A DNA stretch of 64,000 nt from Ailanthus altissimus (Eukaryota; Streptophyta; Magnoliopsida; Sapindales; Simaroubaceae). Shown here one piece after another: positions 58,151 to 64,000 of the stretch. How positions within the stretch are numbered: the stretch's first letter is position 1; every line of letters starts with the position of its first letter. Under the pieces are notes generated by a model, which worked only from the letters and a program-made list of their open reading frames with translations, had not been told where the DNA came from and ran no database searches. The stretch is taken from assembly GCA_946807835.1 (NCBI GenBank), contig OX327684.1, positions 18,128,501 to 18,192,500 of the forward strand, read 5' to 3'. The translations under genes and the position numbers were made by a program.

Positions 58151-59000
58151 ATGGCTTCGAGTAACCTGTTGATATGCATATTTGTTGCATATCAATTGAA
58201 CGGTGTTGAGAATTATTCTGACTAGCTTATGAATCTAAGAATTGTTTTAGATTTCAAAAGGCTTAGATATATTAGTGATCAGAAGATACCTAGAGGTGTT
58301 TCTGATAAAGCTACTTAAAATGAACTTTAGACATATCATAATTGGGTTGATAATGATTTAAAAAATAAATCACAAACTTAGCCTTAACGTCGACTGGTTT
58401 TTGAGTGAGTAAATGTACATGGATAATGCAAGCAGTATAATGCTTTATCTAAAAATGTTGTTTGGTGACAGACTATAGGTTAATCTGTCCAGGGTTGTTA
58501 AAACACTGTTTTAGTCAAGATTACTAAAGTGCAGTCTAGTGAATCGTCGTGTACTTAAGATAATTTCATACATTGAGAAATTGGAGACAATAGACATATC
58601 TTTGAATAATAATTTAGGGAATAATTTAAATTTCTCCAGTCTTTATTGGGTTCATTTACACAATTCATAATGAACTTCAATAAGCAATGGTTGACTCCTG
58701 TGTATATTAAGCTACATAATTTGTTCAAAATAGCTCAAAAGGATATAAAAAGAAATGGGGTTTAGCCCTATACTTACAGGGTGCTTCATCTTCTGCTTCA
58801 AAGGCCTCTAGGAAGTTTAAAGGTAAGAAGAATAAGAAATAGACATTACTATAAGTCCTCAAAGACATGTGAAATCCAAGCCACAGGAGAAGAACAATGA
58901 CAAAGGAAAATGTTTCCATTGTGGTGAGGATGGACATTGAAAGCATAATTGTCCAAAATGCCTCGCCACAGTTAGGAAGAACCTATTAGATATATGTTTA
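58151..59000 (+). pseudogene. copia gag relic of element 5
   Basis: The start codon at 58151 opens MASSNLLICIFVAYQLNGVENYSD and, after a stop, LMNLRIVLDFKRLRYISDQK, a typical copia gag start. Degenerate middle parts follow (the ASSIMLYLKMLFGD-like block at about 58430-58468). The zinc knuckle CFHCGEDGH..HNCPKCL is at about 58915-58960 with all CCHC ligands present but a stop (TGA) inside it. Non-functional. Confidence 0.8.
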
Positions 59001-60250
59001 CTTATCACTGGCATTTTTTTCTAGTAGTGGTTGGTATTAAATATCACATGTCTTTATCAAATTTACAATATGTTGTAAGGTCTGAAGAAAGTTAGACTAT
59101 TACAGGATGGAGAAATACAACTTCATGATGGAAATGAAGATTTTCTAAAGGTCAAAGATATTGGAAATTTTAAATTATTTCTCCCTTCTGACAAGCCTAT
59201 TATGTTATATAACTATTATTTTGTACCATAGATTATTAGGTAGATTATATCCCTCCTTATGTTAGACAAAGAAGGTTATCATGTATATATTCAAACAGCT
59301 CCATGTATTTATATGATGATGATAATATTTTGCTAGTTGAATGTCAGTTGATGAATGTCCATTATATTTTAGATACAATAGGAAATGTCTTGAATATACA
59401 AGTGAATAAAAGAAAATGTTCAAAACCTTTGAATAATACAAAATTGCGACAAATGCGATTAGGTCATATAGGCATAAAATGCCTCACGCGTCTGGCTAAG
59501 CTTGGTTAGATAATTGATCTTAATATAGAGCCTTATCCAATTTGTAAATCTTGTATTTAAAGGAAAATGATCAAATCTTCTTTCATTAGTGTTAAACACA
59601 GGGCCATTGATTTGTTGGAACTAATACATTATAATATATATGGTCTGATAAATCATACTGCCATCGGTAGTTTTGATACTTCATTGTCTTTATTAATGAT
59701 TTGTCATGACGTGGGCATGTGTTTCTGATGAAACACAAGTTAGAAACTTTTAAAATTTTCAAATAATTTTGACTTGAGGTAAGAAACAAACCAATAAATT
59801 TATTAAATGCCTTCAATTAGATTGAGGTAATGAATACATGAGCAGTGAATTCACTAATTATTTAAACAAGAATGGGTTCTCGCTCAGTGTAGTCCTCAAT
59901 GGTGTTTTGAAGAAGAGGAATTGACATTATTAGATGTGGTTCGATGGATAATGAGCTTTACTGATCTTTCTGAATATTTGTAGTGTTATGCATTATAGAC
60001 TGTTACTCACTTGTTAAATAGAGTTCCATCAAAGGTCGTTCCTACTATTCCGTATGAGATATAAACTATGAGGAAACCAAGTCTTAAGTATCTTAAGATT
60101 TGGAATTGTCCTACTTACGTAAAGGTAATATAAACTTGTACCCATTAGGTATAAGTATTGATTCATTGGATATCCTAAACACTGTATGGGATACAAGTTC
60201 TATGATCTTGAAAAACGAAATATGTTTGTTACTCATAATGCCACTTTCGT
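59000..60250 (+). pseudogene. copia protease/pre-integrase/integrase relic of element 5
   Basis: Pre-integrase text is at 59303-59509 (ILLVECQLMNVHYILDTIGN, then LRQMRLGHIGIKCLTRLAKLG). Integrase follows with the LELIHYNIYGLINHTA-like block at about 59617-59670, DQGNEYMSSEFTNYL-like at about 59825-59865, and an FIGYPKH..GYKFYD-like end at about 60160-60210. The protease DSG motif is not readable near 59025. Stops and frameshifts throughout. Confidence 0.75.
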
Positions 60251-60359
60251 AAAAGATAATTTCTGATGGATCATGGTATTATAGGAAGATTGAACTTGAT
60301 AAAGTTAATCAAAATTTTGATGAATCGATGATGTAACCTCAAGTTTAATCAAGTGAGGT

Positions 60360-61745
60360 ACGTTTGATACTCCAACCTTATAGGTCAAAAATGATATCAA
60401 GGCCACTTGTTAGATATGGTATATTCTTGAAATTGGTTTTTTTTTATTTTCTATTAGTTGTAAATGGGTTTACAAATAGAAGTGTAAGCTCGATAGAAAG
60501 GTAGACCTTTAAAACCTGACTGATCGCAAAAGATTATACTCATAAATCTGGGATAGTTTATAAAAAGATATTTTCACTAATAGTCATACTAAAGTTAGTT
60601 CAAAGTTTGTTAGCTCTTGTTGCATGTTATAGTTTTGAAATCTGGCAAATAGATATAAAGATGGCTTTTTTGAATGGATATCTCGAGGAAGAGATATACA
60701 TGAAGTAGCCTGAAGGTTTTACTTCCATCTTAACTTCTAATCTAATGCGCAGACTGAAGAAGTCCATTTATGAACTTAAGTAGGCCTCCCGAAGCTTTAA
60801 TCTTCATTTAAATAAAGTAATCAGAGGGTCTAGTTTTATGAAAAATGACAAGAAATTATGTGTGTATAGAAATATGAGTGGATCATAATTGTCGTTTTAG
60901 TTCTCTACGTGGATAACATACTCATTATCAGAAATAATATTGGTGTGTCCTCAAAAAGAAGATAAAAGGTATAACTTCACTAACTGAAAATAATCCATGT
61001 ACCTTTTAGACATGACATTCATCTTTTTAAGAAGATGTGTCCTCAAAAGGAAGATAAAAGAGTTAGAATATCTAACATACTTTATGCATCAGTTGTGAAT
61101 AATTTAATGTATGCTATGTTATGTATGAGACCTGACATAAGTATAACTATAAGTGTTAGAAAACGATATTAGTTTAATCTAGGTAACGACCATTGGATGA
61201 CTGTGAAACAATTCCTGAAATACCTTAAAAGTACAAAAGATAAGTTTCTGATTTATAGAAAGAGCGACTTATAGGTAAGAGAATACACTGATTGAGACTC
61301 AAATTTAATCCGGATGATAAAATGTCTATATTTAGTTATGCATTTTTTTTCAATAGTGCTGCTGTTAGTTGAAAGAGTACTAAATAGGGATCTACAGTTA
61401 ATTCTACCACAGAGGCAGAATACGTTATGGCTTTAGAAGATGTAAAGGAAGTAGTGTGAATATGCAAGTTTACTATAGAGCTAGAAGTAGTCCTAAGTAC
61501 AATAGATCCTATCCCACTATATTATAATAACAATGGTGCAATTGCTCAAGCCAATGAGCTAAAGGTGCACCAAAAGTCTAAATATACGAAGCAAGAATAC
61601 TATATAATTAGAGATATCTTAGTTAAAGGAGATGTAATAGTATTAAGAATAGATTTTATTTGATAATGTAGCAAACCCACTCACTAGGCCTTAACTCTTA
61701 ATATATTTTTTAGACACATAAAGTTAGTGGGATTTAGATATCATT
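60360..61745 (+). pseudogene. copia RT and RNase H relic of element 5
   Basis: RT blocks are FEIWQIDIKMAFLNGYLEEE at about 60638-60690, FMK.PEGF and a catalytic block changed from YVDD to YVDN at 60906-60917, so the second Asp is lost. About 170 bp present in element 1 (after its YVDD) are missing here. RNase H is at 61405-61660 (EAEYVMALEDVKEVV, then DPIPLYYNNNGAIAQANE). Many stops. A 24-bp filler-like repeat sits at the deletion (60944-60967 and 61036-61059). Confidence 0.83.
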
Positions 61746-61771
61746 GTGAATAGCATAAAAGTAAGCAAGAG

Positions 61772-62087
61772 ATGGTGCTTACATGCTATTCTATTTTATA
61801 TGCATATTTATTTGATACTTGCACAATGTATATTTTAATAAATTGTTAACTTATTTATATGCTACTAAGCTTGTTACTTTTCTGACATTGTAAGTTTAAA
61901 GAACTTTAGATCTGATCTAAAAGTATTTAGGTTAACATTAATAGTTACTAATTTTAAAATTTAGAGTCTTGTCTAAAATTAGACAAAGACTCGAGAATAT
62001 TATAGTAATGACATTATTTCAAGGAGTTGCAAATAATGCTAAGAAATGTATTATGTAATATGTTCTCAAAAAAATAACGTTCCTGAT
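61772..62087 (+). repeat. 3' LTR of copia element 5, interrupted by E3
   Basis: It follows the purine-rich gtaagcaagagatgg and begins tggtgcttacatgctattc, parallel to 43870-44180. After 316 bp it is cut by the E-family LTR at 62088. The rest should lie beyond the right edge of the window. Confidence 0.8.
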
Positions 62088-63660
62088 TGTTTATGCTCAA
62101 AATATAATACGACTATCGCAGTATAGATTAAGGTGTCGATCCCACAATGAAGCTTTTGGCAAAATAGGCTAGTGAATTAAAAATATTAAAATAGTAACAA
62201 TGAGAAAATTAACTAATTGGTTTATGTGGATGAGATAAAATTGTACATGAATTAAGAGAAACTTCTTATGATTATGTAAGCAAGGCTTTGAGAATCACAA
62301 TTATGCTTCATAATCTACTCTACACTTTGATTCAATGTTTATAACTCAATTGAAAGTTTCACGTCCCAAATAATCAATCGAAAGATATATAAAATATGGC
62401 ACATTTGATAATACATGGATTTGATATGACTAAACTCTTTACAAACATAATCACAAATCATGTATATTTATACAAATTATCTAAGATTGATAATATATTA
62501 TTTTGACAATATTATAGTAAAAGATCAACTTGAATATCAAACAAGTATTGTCTTTACATGTTATCTAAGATCGACAATATATCGATTGACAATATTACAG
62601 TAAAAGATTAACATATAAAACAATATAACCAATAACAATTATAATTCAACCAAAATCACATAAAGAAAGCATGACTGAAAATATATGAAACTTGAGTATT
62701 ATAACTTTTGGATTATAAAAAAATAATAGATAAGAGTCTAGACATAAGCAAACTTACAAATATTTGTAGCTCTTGACAAAGAATTCAAGTGTAAAAGTAA
62801 ATTTCTTACACATAAAAGCTCATCTCTGGCCTTGCCAAGAACACTAGCCTAGCTTACAATACATGTTAAAGAGAATAAATATAAGAGAATTATGAAGCAT
62901 TGAAAATGTCTCTTAGTCTCCTAAGAGTGTCGTTATATAAGCAATAAATAGAAATATGTTTATTGTGACTTTAATCTTCAATAATTTAAACCATCCACTC
63001 ATTCATCTAATTACAACACCTTTTTTATAATGGAAATGATTGATATAGCCTTTTTGGCTGACATAAAAGTTGTATTATTTTTGTCTCTTCTTTCCATGGC
63101 CATAAATTTTATTCAATTTAGTTAAGTATCTAATGAGATATAGATAAAATACCAAAGATAGAGCAGATTTTGGCCAATAACCCTTTTACCAATTTGCAAT
63201 ATAATTTTGTCCATGATAACGGCTGATTTGGACTTTACTATCAACATAAGAGTTATTGATAATTGAGTCAGTATTTAACAGTTTTAAGAAACATACTAAT
63301 TGGGAACGTATTTTATGAAATACAATCCAAATACGTGAGGTGGGTCAAGCTGAGCAGAAGTTGTAATCTAATTCTGTTGTATCCCAATTTTGGCCCATAA
63401 AATGTTAGGTTTGGCTTTTCAACTGTTCTTCAAGTTTGTGTAAGATTGAGTAATGTTACTCCAAGTTCAAGAATTTTTTTTATTTTTATTTCTAAATTGA
63501 GAGTTATGTCTATTTCACCTAAATCTGTGCAAATAACATTTATTAATCATAATTCAAGGATAACACTTTATTTTAAACCTAAAAATACAAAATGCTAAAA
63601 TTAATGACATTAAATGGTGACTGAATCTCTTAACAAGTAATCATTTTAATGTGTTTATCA
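62088..63660 (-). repeat. LTR E3 of a second E-family gypsy element
   Basis: On the plus strand it reads TGTTTATGCTCAAAATA to GTGTTTATCA, 1573 bp, parallel to the LTRs at 18599, 26829 and 35341. Internal element sequence adjoins it on the right, so this is the 3' LTR of a minus-sense element and not a solo LTR. The left flank is CTGAT (62083-62087). Confidence 0.92.
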
Positions 63661-64000
63661 TAGCCCCCAACCAGCTTATTATTAGTCTCTAGCAATTCAA
63701 GCATAAATCGAATATGCAAAACTACCTAAGCGTTTCAAACAAAAAGTTAATTTAAGATCACTATTGCTATTATGGTTTTTTCAATTATAACTTCCAAAAT
63801 TTTGTGTGTGTGAACTAAGCAATAACCTTCTTACCAAAAATCACAACATATAACCTTGAGAATTTCTTTAATAAAAGCCTCAACTCCATATCCTTACAAG
63901 TATATAACTTTTTAAAAAGTTAGGATTTCTCTCATAGAGTTGGAAAACAATTAAGTACTCAAGAAAAAAAATCAATTTTAAGGACAGACATACAAACTAA
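63661..64000 (-). mobile_element. start of internal region of the second E-family element
   Basis: The polypurine tract (ggttgggggcta on minus) is followed by text parallel to 28404-28745 of element E (taatagcttattattagtctctagc type block, then the accttcttaccaaaaatcac block). It runs off the window edge, before the position where element E has its LOG copy. Confidence 0.88.

Larger units (their letters stand above)
43870..62087 (+). mobile_element. Ty1/copia element 5 (family K), interrupted by SINE-like cluster and copia element 4
   Basis: The LTR at 43870-45558 with a PBS at 45562 and a short leader is separated from the remaining leader and gag-pol (56970-61750) and the 3' LTR start (61772-62087). 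The two LTRs are closer to each other than to those of elements 1 and 4, for example over the caatgtacattttaataaat and cttatttatat blocks, which supports one split element. Own length visible is about 7.1 kb. The 3' LTR is itself cut by an E-family insertion. All coding parts are broken. Confidence 0.78.

Noticed and set aside
1..64000. tRNA genes, rRNA, CRISPR arrays, centromeric satellite or telomere repeats
   Set aside because: None was seen by eye. tRNA-like words are limited to retrotransposon primer sites and the B-box words of the SINE-like units, and no regularly spaced identical repeats were found.

Overview
This window is intergenic, transposon-dominated DNA from a flowering plant, most likely a eudicot. 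It is strongly AT-rich. It is filled by Ty1/copia and Ty3/gypsy (Athila/Tat-type) LTR retrotransposon remains with plant-type primer-binding sites, plus a MULE transposase relic and a plant cytokinin-enzyme (LOG) copy. I see no intact host gene, tRNA, rRNA or CRISPR. Nearly every coding stretch is broken by stops and frameshifts. The species cannot be named from the sequence.

Layout, left to right. 1-4460 is the broken gag-pol of copia element 1, with an 800-bp internal tandem duplication, followed by its long 3' LTR (to about 6840). 7136-9973 is a solo LTR (family H) with a second solo LTR (family G) inside it. 9979-11870 is mostly unassigned. 11875-18515 is copia element 2, whose integrase is split by a 2.7-kb solo LTR (13566-16283) and whose 3' flank holds another solo LTR (18599-20162). 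20930-22851 is low-complexity DNA with a possible GRF zinc-finger relic.

22852-42121 is one nest of six LTR insertions, each placed by target-site duplications (TSDs) or near-TSDs: solo LTR H2 contains solo LTR G2, which contains deleted gypsy element D (24645-41325), which contains gypsy element E (26829-39721, minus strand). E's 5' LTR contains solo LTR F, which contains solo LTR C1. Element E carries, between integrase and 3' LTR and in the sense of pol, an intron-free, full-length but stop-ridden LOG copy (29818-30465) and an unidentified reading frame beside it.

42360-43860 is a MULE transposase pseudogene. 43870-62087 is copia element 5, whose untranslated leader is interrupted by a cluster of three SINE-like units (45620-46187) and by copia element 4 (46188-56969, minus strand). 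Element 4 itself contains two solo LTRs (46976-48390 and 51645-54451). Both copia leaders are about 1.2 kb long and carry four evenly spaced copies of the same 20-bp motif. 62088-64000 is the LTR and start of the internal region of a second E-family element that runs off the window.

Letters A-H and K are LTR family names used only in this annotation. Copia elements 1, 4 and 5 share LTR family K.
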